NCBI RefSeq assembly: GCF_003337575.1
Contig: NZ_QPJM01000005.1
Location: 1 to 64,000 of the forward strand
From: Phyllobacterium bourgognense
Lineage (GTDB): Bacteria > Pseudomonadota > Alphaproteobacteria > Rhizobiales > Rhizobiaceae
DNA: 64,000 nucleotides
Direction: 5' to 3'
Position 1 is the stretch's first letter, and each line of letters begins with the position of its first letter. Shown here piece by piece: positions 44,448 through 52,841 of the stretch. The notes beneath the pieces are model-generated. The model was not told the origin of the DNA. It saw only the letters and a list, made by a program, of their open reading frames with translations, and made no database searches. The position numbers and the translations under genes were made by a program.

Positions 44448-44888
44448 TTACCAGGTGCCGGTGTTTGGCATCGAGAGCCAAGGCTCCTGTTGCGGTAGCG
44501 CCGGGCCCTTCTGGATGAGCTCGATCGATATGCCATCAGGCGAGCGGATGAAGGCCATGTTGCCATCGCGCGGTGGCCGGTTGATGACGACGCCTTTGTC
44601 TGCCAGGCTTTGGCAAGTCTCGTAGATATTGTCGACGACATAGGCAAGGTGCCCAAAATTCCGCCCGCCGGTATACTCCTCCGGGTCCCAATTATAGGTC
44701 AATTCGAGCTCAGGAGCCCGTTCCGCGGCCGATCTTGCCTTGTCTTCCGAGGCCGCAAGGAAGATCAAGGTGAAACGTCCCTTCTCGTTTTCCGTGCGGC
44801 GAACCTCTTCCAAGCCAAATTTGTTGCAATAGAAATCCAGTGACTCATCGATGTCACGGATACGGACCATTGTGTGAAGATAGCGCAT
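44448..44888 (-). CDS. gloA: Lactoylglutathione lyase (glyoxalase I)
   Basis: A 146-residue glyoxalase I that isomerises the methylglyoxal-glutathione hemithioacetal to S-lactoylglutathione. The metal ligands of the family are in place: His5 (MRYLHTMVR), a Glu in LELTYNWD, His in NFGHLAYVV and Glu in SIELIQKG. Length fits the short, nickel-dependent type. AGGT precedes the ATG. It lies 131 bases upstream of pccB on the same strand and may be read with it. Confidence 0.93.
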   Translation of the reverse strand: MRYLHTMVRIRDIDESLDFYCNKFGLEEVRRTENEKGRFTLIFLAASEDKARSAAERAPELELTYNWDPEEYTGGRNFGHLAYVVDNIYETCQSLADKGVVINRPPRDGNMAFIRSPDGISIELIQKGPALPQQEPWLSMPNTGTW

Positions 44889-45155
44889 CTTTTACCTTTG
44901 ATTTCTTTCATGGGGTTGAAAGTCGACGGCAACCGGCAATTTGCACAGGTTGAACGCCGTCCAGTTTTCGTAACACTTCCTGTCTAGCTCCACAAACTTG
45001 TGATTTAGCCGAAAGGAACACTGCTGAGGATAAACACGCGTTTTGCGTGTGGTTTTCAACAAAACATGCAGATGATACTTGCTCTTCGGTGTTGGACAGG
45101 TGTTATTCTTCAAGCAGAGAATCAGTACCTCGCAGGAGAGGAGGGGCTTCGCTTC

Positions 45156-45737
45156 ATGTCTGACCGAACAGTATCAGCCCGGCAGTCCCCCGCCGACGAA
45201 GGCATAAGCGACAGTCTGGACCTTATCGAAGTTTCGGGCGCGATAAAATGGTTTGATGTGGCCAAGGGATACGGGTTCATCATTCCCGACAATTCTGATT
45301 TACCTGACATTCTTCTCCATGTTACCTGCCTGCGCCGGGACGGCTTCCAGACGGCTCTGGAAGGGGCCCGTGTCGTTTGCGAAGTCAAGCAGGGCGAGCG
45401 TGGTATGCAGTGCTTCCGCGTCAAGTCCATGGACAACGCGACTGCCGTTCATCCGACCGAAATGCCACCCGTCCGTACGCATGTGACCGTCACGCCCTCA
45501 AGCGGACTTGAGCGCGTGCTGGTAAAGTGGTTCAACCGGACCAAGGGCTTCGGATTCCTGACGCGCGGCGAGGGAACAGAGGATATTTTCATTCACATGG
45601 AAACGCTTCGGCATTTCGGTTTGACCGAATTGCGTCCAGGTCAGGTTGTCCTGATCCGCTTCGGCCATGGCGAGAAGGGTCTGATGGCCTCCGAAATTCA
45701 TCCCGACATTGGCACCCAGCTGCCGTCTTCCCACTAG
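45156..45737 (+). CDS. Cold-shock protein with two CSD domains
   Basis: A protein of 193 residues with two cold-shock domains. The first is ISGAIKWFDVAKGYGFIIPDNS-like (about residues 25-90) and the second ERVLVKWFNRTKGFGFLTRGEGTEDIFIHMETLR (about 115-180). The second keeps the RNP1 motif KGFGF and RNP2 DIFIH. The first has KGYGF and DILLH, which is slightly degenerate. Single-stranded RNA or DNA binding is expected. ATG 45156 is chosen because AGGAGAGGAGG precedes it; an in-frame ATG at 45066 has no such site. Two-domain Csp proteins are typical of Rhizobiales. Confidence 0.9.
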   Translation: MSDRTVSARQSPADEGISDSLDLIEVSGAIKWFDVAKGYGFIIPDNSDLPDILLHVTCLRRDGFQTALEGARVVCEVKQGERGMQCFRVKSMDNATAVHPTEMPPVRTHVTVTPSSGLERVLVKWFNRTKGFGFLTRGEGTEDIFIHMETLRHFGLTELRPGQVVLIRFGHGEKGLMASEIHPDIGTQLPSSH

Positions 45738-45870
45738 GGCATGTTGATATTCAGGCCATGACAGTCTGCAAACGGCACTTTTCTGTGCTTCCGGTGCTCA
45801 CGTACTTCAAGTACGCTCCGCTCGAAAATCGCCGTTTCGCCTCGTCATGATCGCGAATCCCAACGCACTC
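45738..45870. repeat. Long imperfect palindromic element, copy 3
   Basis: A 133-bp fold-back with centre GGTGCTCACGTAC, loop TTCAA, GTACGCTCCGCTC. It begins on the base after the cold-shock gene stop and ends 11 bases before the DUF192 start. Its left arm (ACAGTCTGCAAACGGCA, about 45761-45777) and right arm (GCCTCGTCATGATCGCGAAT) nearly match those of copy 2, so the two are closer kin than copies 1 and 4. Confidence 0.82.
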
Positions 45871-45881
45871 TGGAGCAATTG

Positions 45882-46367
45882 ATGTATCGCCTGAAATCAG
45901 TTCTCGCCGTCGTCGTTTTTCTGCTGTTTTCAGCGATTCCTGCTCTGGCGCTCGATCAGACGCCGATGCATCTGCCCATCGACCACACGGCGCTGACGAT
46001 CAATAGTGCCAAGGGCGACATTCCGTTCCAGGTAGAAATTGCCGATACCGACGAAGAGCGCGGGCGCGGCCTGATGTTCCGCACCGATCTGAGAGACAAC
46101 AGCGCCATGCTGTTTGTTTTCGACGACACCCGTCTTGTCACCATGTGGATGGAGAATACGCCCTCCGCGCTCGACATGCTCTTTCTGGATGATAATGGCC
46201 GTATTTCCGCTATTCGTGAGAATGCGGTGCCATTTTCCCGCTCAACCATTTCGTCTGGTGGGCCGGTGCGTTTCGTTGTCGAGGTCAAAGCCGGCACGGC
46301 TAAGCGTCTCGGCTTGACAATAGGCGACAAGGTGCGGCATCCCGCTATCGAGGCGATTGCGCACTAA
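45882..46367 (+). CDS. Exported DUF192-domain protein
   Basis: A 161-residue protein with a signal peptide (LKSVLAVVVFLLFSAIPALALD) and the DUF192 core: FQVEIADTDEERGRGLMFRTDLRDNSAMLFVFDD, then MWMENTPSALDMLFLDDNGRISAI and RFVVEVKAGTAKRLGLTIGDKV. DUF192 is a small periplasmic family whose role is unknown. ATG 45882 is taken; TTG 45879 directly before it is an alternative. The alpha/beta hydrolase gene starts 11 bases after its stop. Confidence 0.9.
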   Translation: MYRLKSVLAVVVFLLFSAIPALALDQTPMHLPIDHTALTINSAKGDIPFQVEIADTDEERGRGLMFRTDLRDNSAMLFVFDDTRLVTMWMENTPSALDMLFLDDNGRISAIRENAVPFSRSTISSGGPVRFVVEVKAGTAKRLGLTIGDKVRHPAIEAIAH

Positions 46368-46378
46368 CGGATCCAACA

Positions 46379-47134
46379 ATGCAGTTTTTCGACAATGACG
46401 GACTGAAGCTTGCTTATCTGGATGAGGGCGAGGGCGAGCCGGTCCTGCTCATCCATGGCTTTGCTTCGTCCTCCCTCTACAACTGGGTTCAACCCGGCTG
46501 GATGCAAACGCTGACATCTGCCGGTTATCGCGCCATCGCAATTGATAATCGCGGTCACGGCCAATCGGACAAGCCGCACGACAAGGCGGTCTATACGCCG
46601 ACGCTCATGGCGGGCGACGCCGCCGCGCTGCTGGATCACCTTGGCATTCCGACGGCACATGTCATGGGTTATTCCATGGGCGCGCGCATCAGTGCGTTCC
46701 TTGCGCTCGAACATCCCGAGCGCGTACATGATCTTGTTTTCGGCGGTCTTGGCATCGGCATGGTCGAAGGTGCCGGAGACTGGTCGCCCATCGCCGAGGC
46801 GCTCATGTCCGCCGATCCGGAGGCGATTACGCATCCGCGCGGAAAAATGTTCCGGATGTTTGCCGACAAGACCAAGAGCGACAAAATCGCGTTGGCGGCG
46901 TGCGTTATCACTTCCAAGGAAGAAATCAGCGCAGAAAACATGGGCCGGATTACCCAGCCAACCCTCGTCGCTGTCGGCACCAAAGACGATATTGGCGGAA
47001 ACCCGCAGGATCTTGCGGCGCTAATGCCCCATGGTGAGGCGATCGATATTCCTGGCCGGGACCATATGCTCGCGGTCGGCGACAAGGTGTTCAAGCAGGC
47101 CGTTCTGGACTTCCTCAAGCGCCACAAGATTTAA
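46379..47134 (+). CDS. Alpha/beta hydrolase
   Basis: A 251-residue alpha/beta hydrolase with LLIHGFASSSLYNW (oxyanion region), DNRGHGQSDKPHD, nucleophile elbow MGYSMGARISAFLAL, late acidic residue in VGTKDDIGG and catalytic His in IPGRDHMLAVGD. It lacks a signal peptide and is probably co-transcribed with the DUF192 gene. Substrate unknown. Confidence 0.88.
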   Translation: MQFFDNDGLKLAYLDEGEGEPVLLIHGFASSSLYNWVQPGWMQTLTSAGYRAIAIDNRGHGQSDKPHDKAVYTPTLMAGDAAALLDHLGIPTAHVMGYSMGARISAFLALEHPERVHDLVFGGLGIGMVEGAGDWSPIAEALMSADPEAITHPRGKMFRMFADKTKSDKIALAACVITSKEEISAENMGRITQPTLVAVGTKDDIGGNPQDLAALMPHGEAIDIPGRDHMLAVGDKVFKQAVLDFLKRHKI

Positions 47135-47142
47135 TTGCATCG

Positions 47143-47161
47143 TGTAGCGATACGCGATACA
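47143..47161. promoter_or_regulatory. Candidate HigA operator before higBA
   Basis: TGTA-GCGATACGCGA-TACA is an imperfect 19-base palindrome (TGTA-N-CG / CG-N-TACA conserved) ending 7 bases before the toxin start codon. No clear Shine-Dalgarno site lies between, so operator, promoter and start are packed tightly. HigA-type antitoxins bind such palindromes to repress their own operon. Confidence 0.55.
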
Positions 47162-47168
47162 TTGTCTG

Positions 47169-47447
47169 ATGATCATTGGATTCCGGCACAAAGGCCTCGA
47201 GATTTTTTATCGTTCAGGCTCTGTGCGAGGAATTCAGGCCGCACATGCGTCCAAGATTGCCCGCATCCTGGCGGCTGTTGACGCTGCCTCCAGACCCGAT
47301 GAACTGAATCTGCCGTCGTTCAAACTGCATCCATTGAAAGGCGCGCTCAAAGGTCATTGGTCAATATGGGTGAACGGCAATTGGCGCGTGACGTTTCGAT
47401 TTGTAGATGCTGACGTCGAGATGGTCGACTATCTCGACTACCACTAA
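47169..47447 (+). CDS. higB: HigB-type RelE-family toxin
   Basis: A 92-residue toxin of the RelE/HigB (graT-like) family. The sequence starts IIGFRHKGLEIFYRSGSVRGIQAAHASKIARIL and ends with LKGALKGHWSIWVNGNWRVTFRFVDADVEMVDYLDYH, whose GHWSIWVNGNWRVTFRF motif and C-terminal D-Y-H are the usual RNase signature. It precedes the antitoxin, the reverse order typical of higBA. It should cut mRNA on the ribosome when HigA is lost. Confidence 0.93.
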   Translation: MIIGFRHKGLEIFYRSGSVRGIQAAHASKIARILAAVDAASRPDELNLPSFKLHPLKGALKGHWSIWVNGNWRVTFRFVDADVEMVDYLDYH

Positions 47448-47461
47448 AGGGAGTTATAACG

Positions 47462-47749
47462 ATGATGAAAACCCCACCGCATCCGGGCGAACTTTTGCGC
47501 GAAGACGTGCTTTCGCCGCTAGGACTTCAGGTAACAGAGGCAGCTGAGCGGCTGAGTATGTCGCGTGTTGCTCTGTCTCGGGTACTCAACGGCCGTGCAG
47601 CCATCAGTCCAGATCTCGCAATCCGATTGGAACGAGCGGGTGTCAGTACAGCACGATTTTGGATAACTCTGCAGGCAAATTACGATCTGGCACGTGCGAT
47701 GGAACACGAGCAGCCGCCCGTTCGTTCCTTGCAGGACAAGGCCGCATAA
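47462..47749 (+). CDS. higA: HigA-type antitoxin with helix-turn-helix
   Basis: A 95-residue HigA. The start TPPHPGELLREDVLSPLGLQVTEAAERL and the helix-turn-helix MSRVALSRVLNGRAAISPDLAIRLERAG are typical; FWITLQANYDLARAM completes the fold. The gene follows higB by 14 bases. It binds HigB and represses the operon, probably at 47143-47161. Confidence 0.94.
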   Translation: MMKTPPHPGELLREDVLSPLGLQVTEAAERLSMSRVALSRVLNGRAAISPDLAIRLERAGVSTARFWITLQANYDLARAMEHEQPPVRSLQDKAA

Positions 47750-47909
47750 GCTAAGGCAATCCTGGAGTGACGAGGCCTGACATCAGCCAAATCAATCGCA
47801 GGTTCAAAATTTCTTGCGCAATCGATCTGGAAATCAACGTGTCAAGCAACCAATTTTGCCTTATGCTCGTTGTTTGAGAATATTATTGGCCGAATGCCTG
47901 GAGTAGGAA

Positions 47910-48734
47910 ATGTCCGCAAGCAGTCCGATAAAGATGACCGGATCGGTCAAGCAGATGGACCCGATCTGGCTCGCAATCCGCGCCGAAGCCGACGAGGCTG
48001 TCCGTAACGAACCGCTTTTGGCGACGTTCCTCTATACGACAATTCTCAACCATCAATCGCTTGAAGAAGCGGTCATTCATCGCATTTCGCAGCGGCTCGA
48101 TCATCCGGATGTGGAATCGGAATTGCTGCGCCAGACGTTTACAGCGATGGTTGACGCAACACCATCCTGGTCGCAGATCCTGCGCGTCGATATCCAGGCT
48201 GTTTATGATCGTGACCCGGCCTGCGACCGTTTCATGGAACCCGTGCTCTATTTCAAGGGTTTCCAGGCAATCCAGACGCATCGGCTTGCCCATTGGCTGT
48301 GGAAGGAAGGGCGGAGAGATTTTGCGCTCTACCTGCAGAGCCGTTCCTCGTCGGTTTTCCAGACCGATATCCACCCGCAGGTTCCCATGGGACAGGGAGT
48401 GTTCTTCGACCACGCCACCGGTATTGTCGTCGGTATGACCGCGGTCATCGAAGACAATGTCTCGATCCTTCAGGGCGTCACGCTTGGCGGTACAGGCAAG
48501 GAAACCGGCGACCGGCACCCAAAGATCCGTCATGGCGTTCTCATCGGCGCTGGCGCCAATATTCTCGGTAACATCGAGATTGGCCATTGCTCCAAGGTAG
48601 CCTCAGGCTCCGTAGTGCTAAAACCCGTTCCGCACAATGTCACTGTTGCCGGCGTTCCTGCTCGTATTGTGGGTGAAACCGGCTGTGCCGAGCCCTCGCG
48701 CGCCATGGACCAGTTGATCACAAATTTCGATTGA
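47910..48734 (+). CDS. cysE: Serine O-acetyltransferase
   Basis: A 274-residue CysE that acetylates serine with acetyl-CoA, the first step of cysteine synthesis. The N-terminal helical domain (WLAIRAEADEAVRNEPLLATFLYTTILNH) is followed by a left-handed beta-helix with hexapeptide repeats. The catalytic His is in VFFDHATGIVVGMTAVIEDNVSILQGVTLGGTGKE, and the acetyl-CoA loop in DRHPKIRHGVLIGAGANILGNIEIG. GGAGTAGGAA precedes the ATG. No T-box or riboswitch was seen upstream. Confidence 0.96.
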   Translation: MSASSPIKMTGSVKQMDPIWLAIRAEADEAVRNEPLLATFLYTTILNHQSLEEAVIHRISQRLDHPDVESELLRQTFTAMVDATPSWSQILRVDIQAVYDRDPACDRFMEPVLYFKGFQAIQTHRLAHWLWKEGRRDFALYLQSRSSSVFQTDIHPQVPMGQGVFFDHATGIVVGMTAVIEDNVSILQGVTLGGTGKETGDRHPKIRHGVLIGAGANILGNIEIGHCSKVASGSVVLKPVPHNVTVAGVPARIVGETGCAEPSRAMDQLITNFD

Positions 48735-48842
48735 ATCGCGGCTTTACGGGTCTCGGCGCTCCAAGGCGATCGTAATCAACCCTTTACAGGGGCGACTCTC
48801 GCATGCCAAAAGCGCCTGAATTTCATATGACAGGAGACCTCC

Positions 48843-49049
48843 GTGAAACCCGAAGAACTGAAGAAACTCGACAGCTATTTCAAGCGGACATTCAGAAATA
48901 CGGAACTCACTGTAAAGGCTCGTCCACGCAAGGATGATTCTGCCGAACTCTATCTCGGCGACGAATTTCTTGGTTTGATCTACAAGGATGAGGACGAGGG
49001 TGAACTCTCCTACAATTTCTCGATGGCCATCCTCGAGATGGATCTCTGA
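48843..49049 (+). CDS. DUF3126-family small protein
   Basis: A 68-residue protein that matches DUF3126: KPEELKKLDSYFKRTFRNTELTVKARPRKDDSAELYLGDEFLGLIYKDEDEGELSYNFSMAILEMDL covers it end to end, in that order from residue 2. The family is small, alphaproteobacterial and uncharacterised. ACCTCC-type sequence (GGAGACCTCC) precedes the ATG. It follows cysE by 108 bases, a linkage often seen in the order. Confidence 0.9.
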   Translation: MKPEELKKLDSYFKRTFRNTELTVKARPRKDDSAELYLGDEFLGLIYKDEDEGELSYNFSMAILEMDL

Positions 49050-49061
49050 GTCTCTTGATTG

Positions 49062-49085
49062 AGTGACGCTGTAGCAGGCGTCACT
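49062..49085. terminator. Convergent hairpin between DUF3126 and the next minus-strand gene
   Basis: AGTGACG (49062-49068) pairs with CGTCACT (49079-49085) around a 10-base loop. The hairpin overlaps the stop codon (TGA, 49081-49083) of the minus-strand gene. Weak T-rich sequence follows on the + strand. It may terminate both converging transcripts. Confidence 0.45.
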
Positions 49086-49806
49086 TCTGCCCTTTGAGAT
49101 GGGCTTCGGCAAATGTTCGTATTTGCTGATCGAGCTTTTGCCAGTCTCCGAGTATTTCCCTTGGAAAGCGGTAGGTTAGCTGCAAATCCTCACCAAGAAA
49201 TATATCCCGCTGGCACGATGCAAGGTTACTTTTCGAGGTTTCCTCGTCAAGACACCGGGCAACGAATGGCATCTGTCCTGCCTGTTCCGCCGAAAGCAAC
49301 AGCTCCTCATTTAAAAAGTCACTGTCGGCTCGAAACTTCTGTATCGTCAATCCAGCCGGACCCTTCGAGCCCGGACCCTCGGTCAGCGTACTATATATCG
49401 GGCCGTATCGCCCGGACATATCCTGCGAGGTAGCGCGCGGCTCGAAGTTCAGGAATAGCAGCCGCTTTTCCGGCCCCGCACCGTTGAAATCCGACAGGAA
49501 CGAAGGCTGGTAACCCATCATGTCCGGCCAATGCAGATACAGATCGACGCGTTCCGCATCTCCGTCTCGGCGCTGTCTGTCGAAGCGGATCGTGTTTGCC
49601 GGAAGCTCAAGCACACTGTTGCCAATGACGATCTCCCGAGGGGTTGTGTCTTCCGTATGGCCGCCAAGCGAGATCGTGTGGCCGAGATAATCGCCGGCGA
49701 TGATCAAGCACAATGATAGGAGCGCGAGCGCTGCGATGGAGTAAAAGACGCGTCGCAGGAGTACGCTGCCAAAAATCGGCTCTATTCTTTGTGCTCGATA
49801 CTGCAT
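49081..49806 (-). CDS. Membrane-anchored protein of unknown function
   Basis: A protein of 241 residues with one N-terminal membrane helix (RRVFYSIAALALLSLCLIIAGDYLG) and a large outer domain. I see no catalytic motif. Features are PREIVIGNSVLELPANTIRFDRQRRD, DLYLHWPDMMGYQPSFLSDFNG and a C-terminal stretch with two cysteines (ARCLDEETSKSNLASCQRD) that may form a disulfide in the periplasm. ATG 49806 is chosen; ATG 49839 is an alternative. It resembles the uncharacterised exported proteins common in Rhizobiales. No function is proposed. Confidence 0.7.
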   Translation of the reverse strand: MQYRAQRIEPIFGSVLLRRVFYSIAALALLSLCLIIAGDYLGHTISLGGHTEDTTPREIVIGNSVLELPANTIRFDRQRRDGDAERVDLYLHWPDMMGYQPSFLSDFNGAGPEKRLLFLNFEPRATSQDMSGRYGPIYSTLTEGPGSKGPAGLTIQKFRADSDFLNEELLLSAEQAGQMPFVARCLDEETSKSNLASCQRDIFLGEDLQLTYRFPREILGDWQKLDQQIRTFAEAHLKGQK

Positions 49807-49942
49807 GACTTTCGGACCAACCGTGTTGAGTGGGCTCAACTTAACGCGACATGTGCTGATTTATGGTTAATCGAAAGTGAAGGTGGTCTCGCCAAGCCTT
49901 CCGCCCTTCGTTAAGCTCGTCATGCGAATCCAGGGAGAAGCT

Positions 49943-50470
49943 ATGCCGATTTTCATACTTGACGGGCATTCACCGGAATTTGAGCATCGGGCGTCGAATT
50001 GGATAGCACCGGACGCTACCATTGTCGGCAAGGTATTCCTGGGTGAAAACGCGAATATCTGGTTTGGCGTGGTGCTGCGCGGCGACAACGAGTTGATTCG
50101 CATCGGTCGCGACACCAATGTTCAAGAACATACCGCCATGCACACGGATATGGGCTATCCGCTGACAGTTGGCGAAGGCTGCACGATTGGCCATCGCGCC
50201 ATGCTGCATGGCTGCACCATCGGCGATAATTCGCTGGTCGGCATTGGTGCCATCGTCCTGAATGGCGCAAGAATTGGCAAGAATTCCTTTGTCGGCGCGG
50301 GCGCACTCGTCACCGAGCGGAAGGAGTTTCCGGACAATTCACTGATCGTCGGTTCACCGGCAAGGGTCATACGGACTTTGGACGAAGCGACGATCGAGGG
50401 CCTCAGGCTTTCGGCTGCGCATTATGTCGAGAATGGCCGACGCTTCATGCGCGGCCTGGAGATAGACTGA
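49943..50470 (+). CDS. Gamma-class carbonic anhydrase-like hexapeptide protein
   Basis: A 175-residue left-handed beta-helix protein. The zinc ligands of the gamma family are in [33 protein letters not shown] (three His in [14 protein letters not shown] and MLHG). Hexapeptide repeats ([28 protein letters not shown]) and a C-terminal helix follow. Members catalyse CO2 hydration or act in carnitine/phenylacetate metabolism (CaiE/PaaY). ATG 49943 follows AGGGAGAAG. The upstream segment contains ATGGTTAA (49863-49870), the reverse of the CtrA half-site, which may be chance. Confidence 0.9.
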   Translation: MPIFILDGHSPEFEHRASNWIAPDATIVGKVFLGENANIWFGVVLRGDNELIRIGRDTNVQEHTAMHTDMGYPLTVGEGCTIGHRAMLHGCTIGDNSLVGIGAIVLNGARIGKNSFVGAGALVTERKEFPDNSLIVGSPARVIRTLDEATIEGLRLSAAHYVENGRRFMRGLEID

Positions 50471-50476
50471 CGGCAA

Positions 50477-50502
50477 AAGCCGGCCCCGATCTGGGCCGGC
50501 TT
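50477..50502 (-). terminator. Terminator shared by gamma-CA and transglutaminase-like gene
   Basis: AAGCCGGCCC-CGATCT-GGGCCGGCTT forms a strong stem. On the minus strand TTTT follows it directly, so it is a good intrinsic terminator for the transglutaminase-like gene, whose stop lies 14 bases away. On the + strand the T run is only two bases. Confidence 0.75.
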
Positions 50503-50515
50503 GAGGTCGAAGTCC

Positions 50516-51112
50516 CTATTTGATACTGCCGACCAGGAGCTGGCGCTCGTCATTGATCGAGACCCACGCGCCGGTATTGTTCGCGGCCTGACGCTTTAGA
50601 TAGTCGTAGCTGGTTTCGTTCCACGGCTTTACGCGCAGTTCAAGGTTGTCGAGAACGTAATCGCCGCGGTCCGTGCGAACGGTGAGAACCGCATGGCCTT
50701 CGCCGTTCATCTGGCGAACGACAGTGATCAGGAGATCACTGATTGGCACGCCACTCTCGTTCAGCAGCTTCCGCTTCAGAAAAACGTAATCTTCGCAATC
50801 GCCGACGGTCGTCGGATATGACCAGACTTCCGCCTTGCCCCAGATGTCCATATCCGTCGCGGGCTGGATCTGTGCATTGACCTGGCTGTTGATCTGAACC
50901 ATGAGGTTCCAGATCTTCGGCGACAAGTGGGCAGGGCTGTTATCGCTGCTCCTTATATTGCATTCGTTTTTGTAGGCCTGGCAAAATTCGTAATGTCCGA
51001 TCGGCTGAGACGTACGCCCGCCTGTCTTCATGAACGCCATGTTCGAATCGGCTTGTGCGGTCATGCACATCAAAAAGAACGCCGCTCCAAGCAAGATTGT
51101 ATTTTTTATCAT
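50516..51112 (-). CDS. Transglutaminase-like cysteine peptidase (BTLCP family)
   Basis: A 198-residue protein of the bacterial transglutaminase-like cysteine proteinase family. A signal peptide (NTILLGAAFFLMCMTAQADS) leads to a papain-like core with the catalytic Cys in VGDCEDYVFLKRKLL, His in GEGHAVLTVRTD and Asp in GDYVLDNLEL. LapG, its best-known relative, releases surface adhesins under cyclic-di-GMP control. No LapD is in this window, but a PilZ protein lies 370 bases away. The ATG at 51112 opens the signal peptide; one at 51142 is too far upstream. Confidence 0.88.
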   Translation of the reverse strand: MIKNTILLGAAFFLMCMTAQADSNMAFMKTGGRTSQPIGHYEFCQAYKNECNIRSSDNSPAHLSPKIWNLMVQINSQVNAQIQPATDMDIWGKAEVWSYPTTVGDCEDYVFLKRKLLNESGVPISDLLITVVRQMNGEGHAVLTVRTDRGDYVLDNLELRVKPWNETSYDYLKRQAANNTGAWVSINDERQLLVGSIK

Positions 51113-51484
51113 TTCCCGTCGTCTCCCCGGTTGAGGTGACAATGGCAGAGAGAGTTTGACCGAGCGGAAATGTCGATGAGTAAATATGAATCAAGTTAGT
51201 AGCAAAAAATAAACCAATTAGACTGCAACTAAGTATTAATATATATTACTATTTTATTTAAATAAGATGTATATTGTATTTATCGAAATGTAACAGGATT
51301 AAGCATTCGTTGTTGCGACTATTTGGTGATTTATAATGGCTTAATGCCTCGTGGACCATTGGCGATGTTTCGCCAGCTTTCGGTGGCAATTTGGTCAAAA
51401 AAATATCCCGGATGTAAAAAATTCACAACGAAATGCAGTCGATTGCATCGGGTCTGACGAAATTTATCAAGAGAATAGAGGGAT
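51113..51484. other. AT-rich intergenic island
   Basis: These 372 bases hold no supported gene. Bases 51190-51300 are almost pure A/T runs (for example ATATATTACTATTTTATTTAAATAAG around 51240-51265), in sharp contrast to the GC-rich genes around. Curved or easily melted DNA is expected. It could bind a nucleoid protein or carry promoters for the transglutaminase-like gene. No terminator was seen. Confidence 0.55.
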
Positions 51485-52093
51485 TTACCCTTCGAAAGCG
51501 ATATCGATAGCTTCGCGGCTTTGCACGGTCGCGAATTCGATTGCAATGCCTTCTTCGAAATGACGCACCACGCGGCCGCGCATGGAGCCGAGGATAACCT
51601 GGCTGTTCAGGGCAGGGCGCATGCGCAATTCAACGGCGGCTCCCGATATTGAAAGATCGAGGATACGGCAAGGATATTGCCTGCCATCAGCCATCGATAG
51701 CGTCGAGATAGGATTGCGCGGCGCGATGCGCTGGTGACGCCGGTCTTCCGGCATGTCCAGTTCATGTTTATTGGCGAGCCACGTCAGTTGCGCGGCGATC
51801 TTGTTCTTCTTGCGATCCGAAGCGGTCAGCGACACCTGAAACCCGCCGCTGACCATGCGCTCGATGGTGCCTTCTACGCGGCCGATATGGTCAATGTAGG
51901 CAACAACCCGCTCTCCATTATTCGCCATCACATCCGTGGTGATAATGACATCGCCGGGCGACATTTCATCGATCTGGCAGACATGCTCGGTACGATCCTC
52001 CAGCATGAAGCGACCGTATAGTTGCACTTTCACGCTATAGTACTTGCCCGCGGCGGCAAGGTTGGGGCTCGAAACGTCACGGTATATTTGCAT
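51485..52093 (-). CDS. PilZ-domain protein
   Basis: A protein of 202 residues with two PilZ-like halves. The second begins EDRRHQRIAPRNPISTLSMADG and continues CRILDLSISGAAVELRMRPALNSQVILGSMRGRVVRHFEEGIAIEF: it has the DLSISGA (D/NxSxxG) motif and an RxxxR-like arginine pair (DRRHQRI) just before it, as needed to bind cyclic-di-GMP. The first half keeps a similar fold (GRFMLEDRTEHVCQIDEMSPGDVII) but lacks the motif. It should be a cytoplasmic c-di-GMP sensor. Upstream is a PAS protein on the same strand. Confidence 0.88.
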   Translation of the reverse strand: MQIYRDVSSPNLAAAGKYYSVKVQLYGRFMLEDRTEHVCQIDEMSPGDVIITTDVMANNGERVVAYIDHIGRVEGTIERMVSGGFQVSLTASDRKKNKIAAQLTWLANKHELDMPEDRRHQRIAPRNPISTLSMADGRQYPCRILDLSISGAAVELRMRPALNSQVILGSMRGRVVRHFEEGIAIEFATVQSREAIDIAFEG

Positions 52094-52199
52094 GAAGGCT
52101 GTCCAGATATGGGAATCGACAGTGTCTGATGGTGAAAGATTACGTCACAAGTCTTAACGTGAAGGTAACGATGACTGCCATTGCTTAGAAATTGCTAAC

Positions 52200-52841
52200 C
52201 TAGTCGACGGTTTTTCCGCCATTGAATACGAGCAGATGCCCGACCTTGCGGCTGATGATCGTCCGCGTGGCGGGCAGCGTTGTGGATGCTGTATTCTCCG
52301 GAATCGTGAGAATGGAATCACCTGGCAAACCGCGTGCCGGGTAACGCGGGTCGATAATCGAAATCGATTGGAGGCGGTTTTCGACGATAGGATCGGATTC
52401 GAGCCAGAAAGGCCTGCCGAGAGAGATGATCATCCCCATGAGATGCCGTTCATTGGCCTCGCTGGCGAGTGGCAAAAGAATCAATTCGAACAGGGCTCGG
52501 CGGCCACGAGTACTCTTACCTTCGTAAGTCAGCTGAACGACGGACTTGTTCGTCATGCTGTTCTTGATGAGGCGTACGATATTGCTTCGGTCTTTTATCT
52601 GCCAGAGAGAGGCAAACGACGCGCCCCTCAATTCCCGGCCATAGACCGAGCATATGCGGGTTCCGGCGAGGCGGAAGCGCGGCTCGCCCGGTCCGACTGC
52701 CTGGACGATAAAGGTATCGGCGAGATATTTCCTGATCAAAGCGGGTGCTATCTCCCGGCGCTCCGGCGCGGCGCGAGTGCCGCGCAGCCTGTTCCAATAG
52801 GCAAAAAGCTCGCTTGTTCCATCATGCCGCATAGGGTTCAT
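52200..52841 (-). CDS. PAS-domain protein of the PAS_5 type
   Basis: A 213-residue protein. The N-terminal region (LFAYWNRLRGTRAAPERREIAPALIRKYLADTFIV, then GEPRFRLAGTRICSVYGRELRGASFASLW) is characteristic of the PAS_5 family (DUF1457-like) of Rhizobiales. The C-terminal half is a short tail without recognisable output domain. It probably senses a ligand or redox state and may act as a partner. It lies upstream of the PilZ gene on the same strand (106-base gap). The gene reads away from the candidate small-RNA terminator at 53038. Confidence 0.8.
   Translation of the reverse strand: MNPMRHDGTSELFAYWNRLRGTRAAPERREIAPALIRKYLADTFIVQAVGPGEPRFRLAGTRICSVYGRELRGASFASLWQIKDRSNIVRLIKNSMTNKSVVQLTYEGKSTRGRRALFELILLPLASEANERHLMGMIISLGRPFWLESDPIVENRLQSISIIDPRYPARGLPGDSILTIPENTASTTLPATRTIISRKVGHLLVFNGGKTVD

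Noticed and set aside
49863-49870. ATGGTTAA (reverse of the CtrA half-site) as a second CtrA site
   Set aside because: An 8-base match is expected by chance several times in 64 kb, and nothing else supports it.
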